From contig OZ025820.1 in the NCBI GenBank assembly GCA_964019425.1, positions 806,001 to 870,000 of the forward strand: 64,000 bases of DNA. The letters are read 5' to 3'. The DNA is from Flectonema sp. DT1601. Its lineage: Eukaryota > Euglenozoa > Diplonemea > Diplonemida > Diplonemidae. Both the position numbers and the translations under genes were made by a program. Position 1 is the stretch's first letter. Each line of letters starts with the position of its first letter. Positions 8,718 to 17,260 of the stretch are shown in pieces. The notes below the pieces were generated by a model. The model was not told where the DNA came from, did not search any database, and saw only the letters and a list, made by a program, of their open reading frames with translations.

Positions 8718-9863
8718 ATGCCAGTGGTAAGCGACGCTCGTACAAAAATGTATGTCCGGCTGAAATATCGCGCATGGGACATTAGGAACAGAGAACTGAA
8801 CTACAGAAGATGTTTTGGGTATCGAGAGAGGTGGAAGGGACTCTTGAGGGAAATTCAATGCTTGCGCGGCAGAGGATGGACTGTTGGTATCGAAACGTAC
8901 AACACCGTCCTTCGGAGATACGCTGGTGTCGGAAAGTGGAAATTAGCTGAAGAGACACTCTCGGATATGAAAGCCAACAATATAACCCCGACAGCTACTT
9001 CGTGGAGACATTTATTAAATGCAACTGGTCGGTCCATGTCAAAAGATCCAAAGTTTTTAGAAAAAGTTAAATTCATTTGGTCAAACATTTCAAATCACAA
9101 TCCGACAGTACAAGACCACCACTCCCTAGTCAGGGCGTTGTGTCTAATAGGGAAGCCAACTTTAGCATTGCGGGTAGTCAGAAAATTAGAATCACACAAC
9201 ATCACAGTTCCTGAAACATTTTTCGAACCTATAATAAGAGCTTCTTACAGAAGATGGAAATTTGTTTTAATAATTTGTAAGAAATTATGGCCGGTTCAAA
9301 ACACGATAACACTTCATAGCATTTTAAAAGCTGCGGCATGGAACGGGAAGAAGGGTTCTGCATCTGGAATCGTTAAGCACATCTTAAAAAGAGAGCAATA
9401 TCTATCAAGTCGATCATGGGCTTTATTTCTAAGAGCACATATCCGTTGTAAAGACTTCGATGGTGCGATTGCAATTTGGTATAAAATAAGTCAATCTTTA
9501 TCTATAGATGATGTAACTTTTAAAGAGTACGCTCAGTTGTTAATACTTGGGTTTAAAAAAGGTTGTTATTCGAGTGATGAGGTGTCGGATTTAGTACTTT
9601 CGCAATTTAATCAACTTCGAAAGTCTCACTTTGGAAAATCAATTCACTCCTGGGGTGCAGTTTCAGAGGTTCTGATAATATCAAATCGGATCTCGACACT
9701 GTCCTCGTTGTACTCTCTGTACTTGAAGCAGGTTGGTAAGCCTTGGTCTCCATCAGCAGTTTTGGTGAAGAGAATAATTAAAAAATTTAAGAAACTTAAA
9801 AAAAAAGTCTCAATTAAGGACTCGCAGAAACCAAAACAATTGAGATTACCAGCTGCAGTGTAA
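8718..9863 (+). CDS. Pentatricopeptide repeat (PPR) protein
   Basis: The product has 381 residues. PPR-type helical pairs are visible, clearest at residues about 52-92 (ETYNTVLRRYAGVGKWKLAEETLSD, then MKANNITPTATSWRHLL), with weaker repeats to about residue 320. The protein is basic, with a Lys-rich tail. PPR proteins bind single-stranded RNA and usually act in mitochondria or plastids in processing, stability or translation of organelle transcripts. The N-terminus (VSDARTKMYVRLKYRAW) is basic and may be a mitochondrial presequence. The acceptor TTTTTACAG ends at 8664, 53 bases upstream; the leader between is A-rich. Confidence 0.8.
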   Translation: MPVVSDARTKMYVRLKYRAWDIRNRELNYRRCFGYRERWKGLLREIQCLRGRGWTVGIETYNTVLRRYAGVGKWKLAEETLSDMKANNITPTATSWRHLLNATGRSMSKDPKFLEKVKFIWSNISNHNPTVQDHHSLVRALCLIGKPTLALRVVRKLESHNITVPETFFEPIIRASYRRWKFVLIICKKLWPVQNTITLHSILKAAAWNGKKGSASGIVKHILKREQYLSSRSWALFLRAHIRCKDFDGAIAIWYKISQSLSIDDVTFKEYAQLLILGFKKGCYSSDEVSDLVLSQFNQLRKSHFGKSIHSWGAVSEVLIISNRISTLSSLYSLYLKQVGKPWSPSAVLVKRIIKKFKKLKKKVSIKDSQKPKQLRLPAAV

Positions 9864-9996
9864 CTTTTCAAAACTGTCAATTTGGTAGATCATTTTCTTA
9901 TATTTCAAGAGTGCAATAACTCGGAGCATCGTTGAGTCGATAACCCGGACATGTTTCAATGTTGGGTATCGTATTTATAATTACTGTATCTTAATA

Positions 9997-10390
9997 CGTT
10001 TTCACGCCAATTCTAGCACCCCTTCCATTCAACTATGCGGCTAGCAGATCATGGAGTGGGTGCAAACAGCGAGTTGGAAATGTGGAGGAATATTTGGTAA
10101 TGCTGGTTTGTTGGCTCAGGGACCAATCCAGAGGACTTGTGTCTGGAAACCTCAACCTTCTTAAAGGATGGTTGCCTTAGTATTGAGAATAGCTTAGTGA
10201 TACTGTCCTTCAGGTCGTAATATTAAAACATTAAAAACTTCTTCTCTGGGTTCCTGTGCACAACAATTGGGGAGTCTTTCTTATGCGCCTGTTCTCTGTA
10301 TCACTACTCTTGATCTTTCGTGTCTTTAGTAGTGTTATCACTATTGGAGATGGGTTTTTGTCTTCCTGTTCGGAAATCACTACTCGTTTA
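9997..10390 (+). pseudogene. Decayed third UBL-LRR copy
   Basis: The segment begins with the same leader as copies 1 and 2 (TTTTCACGC, acceptor, CACCCCTTC), then jumps by a deletion of about 165 bases into ACTATGCGGCTAGCAGATC, equivalent to the end of the UBL domain. It continues through the linker region (GTCTGGAAACCTCAACCTTC) and into LRR-coding sequence up to about 10390. There are several internal deletions and frame losses and no start codon. It is more diverged than copies 1 and 2 are from each other, so it is older. Confidence 0.8.
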
Positions 10391-10585
10391 TTTCTTTTTC
10401 TTCCTCACCACGTTGTTAACGTGTTTTATAACGAGGTTTTATGTTACCGATGCAGGAAATTATTCAGAATTCATTAACAAACTTGTATTCTACAATGCAA
10501 CCTTCTCAGTGTCATTTATGTTGTTTGAATAAAGCTCTACTTCATATACAGTTTCCTGGTACATAATTTAAGGATAAAATTAATT

Positions 10586-11314
10586 ATGGTCGAACTGAGT
10601 ACAATTGACTATGTGATTATAGCTACTCCGTTCTTAGCTTACTGGAGTATGAGTGCAGCGTATTTAACCTTTGAGAAGGTTGGATTGTTGAAAGGATATG
10701 AAATACAACCTGGGGGATTTACCGATCCAAAAAAACAAATAGCGAGTCCTCTGAAAGTCTTTTGCACAGTCGTAGCCCAGCACTGTGCGGCAATCGGAAT
10801 GTCAATAGCTTTAGCAGAGGAGAGCTATCCTTATAGACAATTACCAGATTACACAACGTTGTTATTTCATGCTGTGGGTACTATGATTTTTATTGATGCT
10901 TGGGCTTACTGGATGCACAGAATATTTCACGTTAATAGATTTTTATATCGTCATCTTCATTCATGGCATCACGAGGTCTATGCTCCTTACTGTTTCTCTG
11001 GTCAATTTAATCATCCTATCGAAGGATTCTTGCTTGATAATTTATCTGGTGCTATACCTTTATTCTTTTTTAAGCTACATCCGTATGTTGCTTGTGCCAT
11101 ATTTACAATGGCAACGACTAAGAATGTTAGTGATCATTGTGGATATAAGATTTGGTTCGATCCATGGCAGAGAATAAGTGGAAATAACACGGCATTTCAT
11201 GACTCTCATCATCGTTTACAAGGGTTGCGGTTTAATTATTCTCAGCCGTTTTTTGTTTTCTGGGATGTGGTTGGAGGAACCTACAAGGAACCTGAGAAAA
11301 TTAAAGTTGACTAG
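10586..11314 (+). CDS. Sphinganine C4-monooxygenase-like fatty acid hydroxylase
   Basis: The product has 242 residues. It has the histidine boxes of the fatty acid hydroxylase/sterol desaturase family that bind a di-iron centre: HRIFH (111-115), HSWHH (125-129), and HDSHH (205-209), plus conserved NHP at 142-144 and DHCG at 183-186. The order and spacing, with NHPIEGFLLD and the C-terminal FNYSQPFFVFWDVVGGTY, closely resemble plant SBH and yeast Sur2 enzymes that hydroxylate C4 of sphinganine to make phytosphingosine in the endoplasmic reticulum. Four hydrophobic segments fit a multipass ER membrane protein. Substrate is inferred from family likeness. Confidence 0.85.
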   Translation: MVELSTIDYVIIATPFLAYWSMSAAYLTFEKVGLLKGYEIQPGGFTDPKKQIASPLKVFCTVVAQHCAAIGMSIALAEESYPYRQLPDYTTLLFHAVGTMIFIDAWAYWMHRIFHVNRFLYRHLHSWHHEVYAPYCFSGQFNHPIEGFLLDNLSGAIPLFFFKLHPYVACAIFTMATTKNVSDHCGYKIWFDPWQRISGNNTAFHDSHHRLQGLRFNYSQPFFVFWDVVGGTYKEPEKIKVD

Positions 11315-11838
11315 TGTTCGATACAAAAAAATTGATCATTTGTCAATAGTCTTATCCTTCTTCTATCACTATCTGAAACAACAAGTGAGGTAGATTTAGT
11401 CATCCTCGGTGAAGTGCGAAAACATCTCTTTTTTTTTTGTTTCTTTTTCTTGAACGTTTTGTAAATCCAATGGGATACCTATTCCCTTCGCCGTGGACAT
11501 AAAACAAATCGGCTGCATTGGTTGAGTGAAGCTACCCTGCATTGAAATCAATTACCAGCTCTTGATCCCTGCAGGCTCTTCTTCCCAGCTTTCATCATGT
11601 GGAATTAATATTCGTCTAAATTCATCGCTGACGTAACTCTCTTGAAAGACAATTCTAAGAGGGAATAAAACTGTAAACGTGACAAGCAACTCGTTCTTAC
11701 CTTGTTTTCTTTTGTACAGGAATAGGACAGATATTAGAAAACGTGGTCGTATAACTGAAAAAATATATTTCTTATTTATTTTTTTCATTTGTTTGTTATA
11801 TTTATGAACCAAAGACACAGGAGGAAGGACACCACAAC
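11315..11838. other. Intergenic region with antisense coding-like sequence
   Basis: No + strand gene is seen. The minus strand of 11396-11754 looks coding (listed separately). Just before the next gene, ACACAG ending at 11820 is a candidate acceptor 18 bases upstream of ATG. Confidence 0.5.
11396..11754 (-). CDS. Possible minus-strand gene fragment with an intron
   Basis: On the minus strand, TTTTTTCAG precedes a 54-base exon (11754-11701), then GTAAGA opens and CCCTCTTAG closes a 46-base intron (11700-11655). Splicing keeps frame and gives NICPIPVQKKTRIVFQ, then ESYVSDEFRRILIPHDESW, ending at a TAA at 11552-11554. The same frame resumes from an ATG at 11542 for 48 codons, reading MQGSFTQPMQPICFMSTAK and ending acidic (HFTEDD) at 11396. 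The composition is protein-like in both parts. No start codon is found for the first part, and its upstream exon would overlap the TFIIH gene on the other strand. It may be an inverted, broken gene piece or a real opposing gene. Family not recognised. Confidence 0.3.
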
Positions 11839-13155
11839 ATGTCAGAACATCAGCAAGTTTTCTTAGAGTGGTGCCTCTCACAGTCCGACATAATCCGTGA
11901 GCTGACAGGAGACGCTGTCGTAGCTGGTGGGATTTACAGACTCATGCCTAAAGAAGCACAGGCAGTCGTTCTACAGATGGTATGCTTGAGTGAAGGATTA
12001 CATTTTACTGAAGTTGCATTGAGGATATTTGATCAGAATAGAAGTAAAATGGAAACGGCCATCGAACTCGGAGTGCTACAACAACTAGGAAACGGTTGGT
12101 CTTTAGGAAGATTATTCCACTCTGGGATAAAGGAGTTTATGTCTTCAGGTGGACAGACGTCGGTAGCTGCTCAGAAAAAGAGGATTCAAATGGTTAGAAA
12201 AAGTGATTCTGCGACGAACATCATTGGAACAGTTGACGGAATATCTCAATGGACAGTTGTATTAAAACTTCTACTCACATCAGAAACAGACTCGTCGGAG
12301 ATTGCTTCAAAGCTTCAACAACTTTTAAAGTCTGGAGGATACAGTAATGATAATGGAATAACAGATAAGGGTTTTCAATTTTTAATGTCATCACCTCAAC
12401 AACAATCTTGGAAACTTGTTGAGTCATGGCTCTCAACACAGCTGGCACAGTTATCCTCGACTGACCATTCAAAAAAGAAGCAATATATCCAGCAATTAGC
12501 ATTGATATTATTCTCTTTTCCTTTTATTAAAAATGATACTTGGATACCGGCAGTGTCCGAGAATGCGAAGAGAAAAATACAAACGCTTCCATATTTTGGA
12601 TTGGCTTGTTATAATAATGCAACAGCGATGTTTATGCCGAGTGATTTGGGAAGGCTAATCACCCAGCCAACAATAAAACGACAAAAACACTGCGAAGACA
12701 AGGTAGCTGATGGAAGCGTTATAGTCGAGACTAATAACCGAGTTTATTGTTATTCAAACGATAAGTATAAAATAGGAATGTTGAAGTTGCTTGCGGCAGT
12801 GGAATTTCAAGCTCCGGGAATGACTGTTGCCAGGCTTACAAGGGAAAGTCTTCAGTCTGCATTTCAAAAAAATATAACATCGTCTCAAATTATTCATTAT
12901 CTTGAGGAAAATGCTCATCCTCAAATGTCAGAGTTGCCGTCTACTGTAATAGACCAAATCAGAGCTTGGGAAACAGAACTCAGACGTGTAAAGTTCACTC
13001 CAGCAGTTCTGTTAACATTTTCATCTCCGTCACATATGACGGTAGTCAAAGCCGGTGCACTCAACGCTGGCATTCCACGCTCAGCATTCGTTCACACTTC
13101 ACAAAAGTTTCTCGCGGTAGAATCAGCTGCTTTTACGAAAATGAAAAATATATGA
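11839..13155 (+). CDS. TFB2: TFIIH subunit p52 (Tfb2)
   Basis: The product has 438 residues, near the 450-510 of known Tfb2/p52. Family landmarks are clear: ITDKGFQFLMSSPQQQSWKL (about 175-193) matches the human ITSAGFQFLLLDTPAQLW region; SVIVETNNRVYCYSND matches IVVETNYRLYAY; MTVARLTRESLQSAF and ITSSQIIHYLEENAHPQM match the conserved RESVQQAI and AQQIIHFLRTRAHP blocks; VIDQIRAWETELRRVKFTPAVL matches the conserved TDQIRLWELERDRL block. p52 anchors XPB in TFIIH, which works in RNA polymerase II initiation and nucleotide-excision repair in the nucleus. The C-terminal domain, which pairs with p8/Tfb5, is present. Start chosen from homology at the N-terminus. Confidence 0.92.
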   Translation: MSEHQQVFLEWCLSQSDIIRELTGDAVVAGGIYRLMPKEAQAVVLQMVCLSEGLHFTEVALRIFDQNRSKMETAIELGVLQQLGNGWSLGRLFHSGIKEFMSSGGQTSVAAQKKRIQMVRKSDSATNIIGTVDGISQWTVVLKLLLTSETDSSEIASKLQQLLKSGGYSNDNGITDKGFQFLMSSPQQQSWKLVESWLSTQLAQLSSTDHSKKKQYIQQLALILFSFPFIKNDTWIPAVSENAKRKIQTLPYFGLACYNNATAMFMPSDLGRLITQPTIKRQKHCEDKVADGSVIVETNNRVYCYSNDKYKIGMLKLLAAVEFQAPGMTVARLTRESLQSAFQKNITSSQIIHYLEENAHPQMSELPSTVIDQIRAWETELRRVKFTPAVLLTFSSPSHMTVVKAGALNAGIPRSAFVHTSQKFLAVESAAFTKMKNI

Positions 13156-13433
13156 ATTTGATGCATTGCATTCAACCGTCTTTTGGTACTGCACCAATCT
13201 ATATCGTTGTGGTTTATTAAACCATGTCTGTCAGTGGGGTAGTTATTGTACTCAACTATTTACGTTATTAATTCTGTTGAGCAGGTGAACTTCTTAATTG
13301 GAACTCTCTTGGGGTTTTTCTGTTCTCGAATTCGATATTTTTAAACACTTTTGATTGGACTATTTTATTTTATTACATAATATGACATATGGTATTATGC
13401 GTCACTATTCTTCATTACTTTCAGATAAACAAT

Positions 13434-15509
13434 ATGTCTCAGTCCCCTCAGTCTGTAGACCACGTATCTGTTGACGTCTTCGGTAGTACTAGTGGGGTAG
13501 TGACTTACAAAGGAATATCTATTCAAGAAGCTTGCAGGAGCAACAAATTGGATGCTGTTGCAGCACTGCTAATAGAGCATCCAGAACTTATAAAACAAGA
13601 AGTTGACGGGAGAATGATCATACACGATGCAGCCATGGGAAGAGATCCAGCGATATTAAAAATGATTATAGAAAAGGGAGGGAATGTCAATGATAAGAGT
13701 AGAGAAGGGGAAACTCCGTTACTACTTGCAGCAAGTTCGGGTGCGACTACCTTGATCAGACTTCTGGTTGACGAAGGAGCTAATATACGTGATGTCGATA
13801 GCATGGATAGAGGGATTGTGCATTACGCAATTCAAAGCCCTGCTTCGCTTCATTTTCTTAGAAATCAATCAGAGCTCTCTGAACAGCTAACAATACCTGA
13901 TGATCTCATGCATTACTGTTGTCGTAATAATTTCTTTTTAGGAACTCTTTACTGCATCGAGCAGTTGTCGATGGACGTTAATCAGGGAGATCCCTCAGCC
14001 TTAGAAATTGCTTCGCAACAACAACGCACGACTGACAACAAAAAAATCATAAATTTCCTAATAGAAAAAGGTGCTGTTTCAAAAGTAATTGGAAAGCAAT
14101 CCCTAACTTTGGAACGCAGTAACATAAAGGTTCTCGGAGCAGGTTCACCTCCCGTAACACTGTTTGCGTTTTTAGGTCCAAATGTATTGCTGTACGCTGC
14201 ATCGGAATACTTCCCAAAGCTTGGGGCTATTGTGTGCGTAGTTAATTTGATAGCCGTAATATTTATAACAAAAGCGTCAATCGAACGTAGAAAACCAGAT
14301 CCTGCCTTAGCCGGATGGTATTTCGGTGGTCTGGTGTTCGGTAGTTTTGTTCTTATCTCAAAGGTACTAACTGACTTAGTCGCGTATGACTTTATTCATT
14401 TTGTTTGGTTTGTTTTAACAGCGTTGATGGCTTTTTTTTATACAAAAGCCTTTCTTGGAGATCCGGGAGAGGTAGTTCCAACTCCAGTAGGACGTCAAAA
14501 ATTCTATGAAGAAGCTGTTAATTTGAAAACTGGTGAAATTGATGGAAAGAAATATTGTACAACAGGAAATGCAAAGAAACCACTTCGGTCAAAGTACTGT
14601 TCGACTACAGGAAAACTTATTCATCGATTTGATCATTACTGCGTGTGGACTTGTAATGCTATTGGTGGAGGTAATCATGTTTCCTTTTTCTTATTCACAA
14701 TTTGTCAATTAGTCTCTCAGATTCTGGTAGCCTTGTTCACATTCACACATTACAGAAAGCAATACGATAACTTACCGAAAGTTATATTACACCCAGAGGT
14801 TGTGTGTTTGTATTGTGATTTTTTCTTCTCTGAGAAAAATGCAACCACCACATTCTTCTTAATCGCGTACAACACTGCGGTGTTGTTGTTTATTACTGCG
14901 GTGGTATTGCAGCAGAGTTTCTTTATTTCTAGAAATGTAACTTCGAATGATGTTTGGTTTCCTGAAAGGTATCCATGGACCTTCAGAATAGGAACGAGAG
15001 TACATACATTATTTGACGACGGAGTATTTATCAATTTTAAGAACTTTCTTGCAGGAAGAGGATTGACAGCCCCACCTGAAGACCTTCCGATAATGAATAC
15101 TCACTTAGCATGGAAGGTTTCAAGATTTGCGGCCTGGAGTGAACGACGCAGGCAACGAATGAGTAAGTTTGTTGGAAATCGAGGTCTTGACCCGACTATT
15201 CAAATAGACGATGCAGGGTTGCTAATTCCTGGAGGATTAGTTCGCACCATAACACTCCTTCCTTGGGCACAGAGAAAGGCAATCGCTGTTAAGCAAGCAG
15301 CTCTTATTGAGTCTGGTGTTCTTAAAAAAGACGGTTTAGCTCTCGCCCAATTTATTGAATCAGAAATTAATCCAGACTCTGAGAATAAACCAACACCAAT
15401 CCCTCCTCCTTCACAACCAACGGTTGCTTCTTCAGTTCTCCGAACACCATCAGCCTCAGGTGCTGTTCTACGTAGCACAAGCACTCTAGTAAGACAGGGG
15501 GGAGATTAG
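13434..15509 (+). CDS. Ankyrin-repeat DHHC palmitoyltransferase (Akr1/HIP14-like)
   Basis: The product has 691 residues. Residues about 20-225 hold ankyrin repeats (GRMIIHDAAMGRDPAILKM, GETPLLLAASSGATTLIRLL). Membrane segments follow at about 240-340, then the cysteine-rich domain at about 373-415 with DHYC at 400-403, and two more membrane segments. The tail is Pro/Ser/Thr-rich. The active site reads DHYC rather than DHHC and several zinc-ligand cysteines of the canonical domain are absent; yeast Akr1 shares both traits, so this supports an Akr1-type enzyme and not a dead one. It S-acylates proteins at Golgi or endomembranes. The acceptor TTACTTTCAG ends at 13424, so the ATG at 13434 is preferred over the frame start at 13389. 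Confidence 0.88.
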   Translation: MSQSPQSVDHVSVDVFGSTSGVVTYKGISIQEACRSNKLDAVAALLIEHPELIKQEVDGRMIIHDAAMGRDPAILKMIIEKGGNVNDKSREGETPLLLAASSGATTLIRLLVDEGANIRDVDSMDRGIVHYAIQSPASLHFLRNQSELSEQLTIPDDLMHYCCRNNFFLGTLYCIEQLSMDVNQGDPSALEIASQQQRTTDNKKIINFLIEKGAVSKVIGKQSLTLERSNIKVLGAGSPPVTLFAFLGPNVLLYAASEYFPKLGAIVCVVNLIAVIFITKASIERRKPDPALAGWYFGGLVFGSFVLISKVLTDLVAYDFIHFVWFVLTALMAFFYTKAFLGDPGEVVPTPVGRQKFYEEAVNLKTGEIDGKKYCTTGNAKKPLRSKYCSTTGKLIHRFDHYCVWTCNAIGGGNHVSFFLFTICQLVSQILVALFTFTHYRKQYDNLPKVILHPEVVCLYCDFFFSEKNATTTFFLIAYNTAVLLFITAVVLQQSFFISRNVTSNDVWFPERYPWTFRIGTRVHTLFDDGVFINFKNFLAGRGLTAPPEDLPIMNTHLAWKVSRFAAWSERRRQRMSKFVGNRGLDPTIQIDDAGLLIPGGLVRTITLLPWAQRKAIAVKQAALIESGVLKKDGLALAQFIESEINPDSENKPTPIPPPSQPTVASSVLRTPSASGAVLRSTSTLVRQGGD

Positions 15510-15833
15510 ACCCCTTCATCTCTTTTTGATTATATTAAAGAAACGTATTGAAAAGATGCATTTTGTTGTGACGTTCGTCTTTTTTTTTTTTTTGTATGTT
15601 TCTCGCAATTTTTTTTTAAATTCAAGATTATTATAACCTTTTAATAGTTAGTAAGGCAATGCTTTCAGTGTTCAGATTGTTTTTCCTAAATAATTTAAAC
15701 TATTTTCTTTTTTTAAAACAGCAACAAAAAAAAAAGAAATCCTATAAAGTACTGTTCTTAAGGCTACTGCTCTGCTAGGTGGAATATTCAAATCCTTTCC
15801 ATCTTACAGAAGGAGAATAATTTAAAAAAAAAA
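15510..15833. other. Intergenic region
   Basis: T-rich then A-rich. An acceptor CCATCTTACAG ends at 15809, followed by an A-rich leader directly joined to the next ATG. Nothing else is seen. Confidence 0.5.
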
Positions 15834-16913
15834 ATGTTTTTTTTAATATTTCAAATACTACCCATCGTAACTGTCGGTATTGCGATTGCAATTTATGGAG
15901 GAGGAGGGATGCTTATTCCGCATACAATACTATGGGGGCAGCATGCTGTAACAAGTACCTTATGCTCAATGAATGTGACTCAATGCGGAGAAAATATGAG
16001 TTCCTCATACGAACACAAAGCGTTACATGATATTCTTACTCTTCAGAGTGAAGGAGGAGTTAGAGAGCTGCAAAGAATGCTTCCAGACTCTGTTAGTTTG
16101 TGTGGGGATCCAGAACGGTCAATTCAGCAAAACAGAGATGGAATCTCATTTGGATTACAAATACTGGCTCCATACAACCCGATGACGATGCCTGCTACTG
16201 AAAACACTAAAAGCGATGTTGGGATCATGATTAATTCAAAGTCTTCATCTCCTTATGCTTTGGTTTATATTCATGGTGGTGGTTTTACTTTAGGATCTCC
16301 TAAGTCATCGTTAGGATCTGTTATTTTATTTAACGAAGCTATTGGTCACACTGGACCAACTTTAGCATGTAAATACCCACTAGCTCCAGAGAGTATTATG
16401 TCTGAAATTGTTGCTGGGGCAGGTGCTTGTGTCGATTACATGAAGAAAACTTATCCGGATAAGAAAGTCATACTCGCGGGTGATAGTGCTGGTGGGTCAC
16501 TCGTGCTAATGTTGCATAGGCAAAGTATGGTTGCTCATGGTAAGGCAGTTGGAGATGGTTATCTGCTTATATCTCCTGCTATCGATCTCAAGTTCAAAAA
16601 GACGATTGACCCTCTTCTGACTGAGGATCTCTGGAATATTATGTACAAGCATTTCGTTCCAGCCTTGGAACCTGAGGGACAAAAACATTGGTTTCCGAAA
16701 TACTACTCTGATACTGAATTAAGTGGCTTACCACATACTTGGATGTGGACTGGCGGTGTTGATCCTCTCGTCGAAGATCAAATTGATTTCGCAAAACGAT
16801 TCCCTTCTATAAAACACTTTCATAATGAAAACCACTTTCACGATGCCGTACTGTTCCATCGGTGGTTTCCTGCTGACGTTAAAGAGGCTCTTGATAACGC
16901 AATGCCGCGTTAA
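15834..16913 (+). CDS. Alpha/beta hydrolase, HSL-type carboxylesterase
   Basis: The product has 359 residues. An N-terminal hydrophobic segment (about residues 2-28) should anchor or secrete it. The hormone-sensitive-lipase family motifs are present: oxyanion HGGG at 147-150, nucleophile motif GDSAGG with Ser218, acid Asp310 in GGVDPLVED, and His336 in NHFHDAV. The catalytic triad is complete. Such enzymes hydrolyse esters of small acyl groups, sterols or xenobiotics; substrate cannot be told here. The start directly follows an A-rich leader after the acceptor at 15809. Confidence 0.85.
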   Translation: MFFLIFQILPIVTVGIAIAIYGGGGMLIPHTILWGQHAVTSTLCSMNVTQCGENMSSSYEHKALHDILTLQSEGGVRELQRMLPDSVSLCGDPERSIQQNRDGISFGLQILAPYNPMTMPATENTKSDVGIMINSKSSSPYALVYIHGGGFTLGSPKSSLGSVILFNEAIGHTGPTLACKYPLAPESIMSEIVAGAGACVDYMKKTYPDKKVILAGDSAGGSLVLMLHRQSMVAHGKAVGDGYLLISPAIDLKFKKTIDPLLTEDLWNIMYKHFVPALEPEGQKHWFPKYYSDTELSGLPHTWMWTGGVDPLVEDQIDFAKRFPSIKHFHNENHFHDAVLFHRWFPADVKEALDNAMPR

Positions 16914-17260
16914 GAAATTATTTCGTTTGTCCATTTTCTTACCTCCCTAACTTTCTACTGAATGTGGTGCTCGGTATAAAAGAGTTACACAGATCTCGGT
17001 GACAAAATAACGAATTATTACGAATTGAAAAAAGAAGAAAAAAATATAGTTGGGACGTTGAATGCAACAGTGGCTCCCTCGCCTGTCAGGGTCTAGCATA
17101 TTATTCTAAATCTCGGTTTCGCCTTTTATTTTAGTTAAAAGTATGTTTGACGATTTTTTTTTTTAATCCTTTTCCGGCATGACGTAGTGTTGGTGGATTA
17201 TGCGATGAACAGTACGATAACGCTAACACAACACTTTCACTATAACAGTTCATATCAGAA
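16914..17260. other. Intergenic region
   Basis: No gene is seen. The last part before the next ATG contains CACTATAACAG ending at 17248, a candidate acceptor. Confidence 0.5.
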
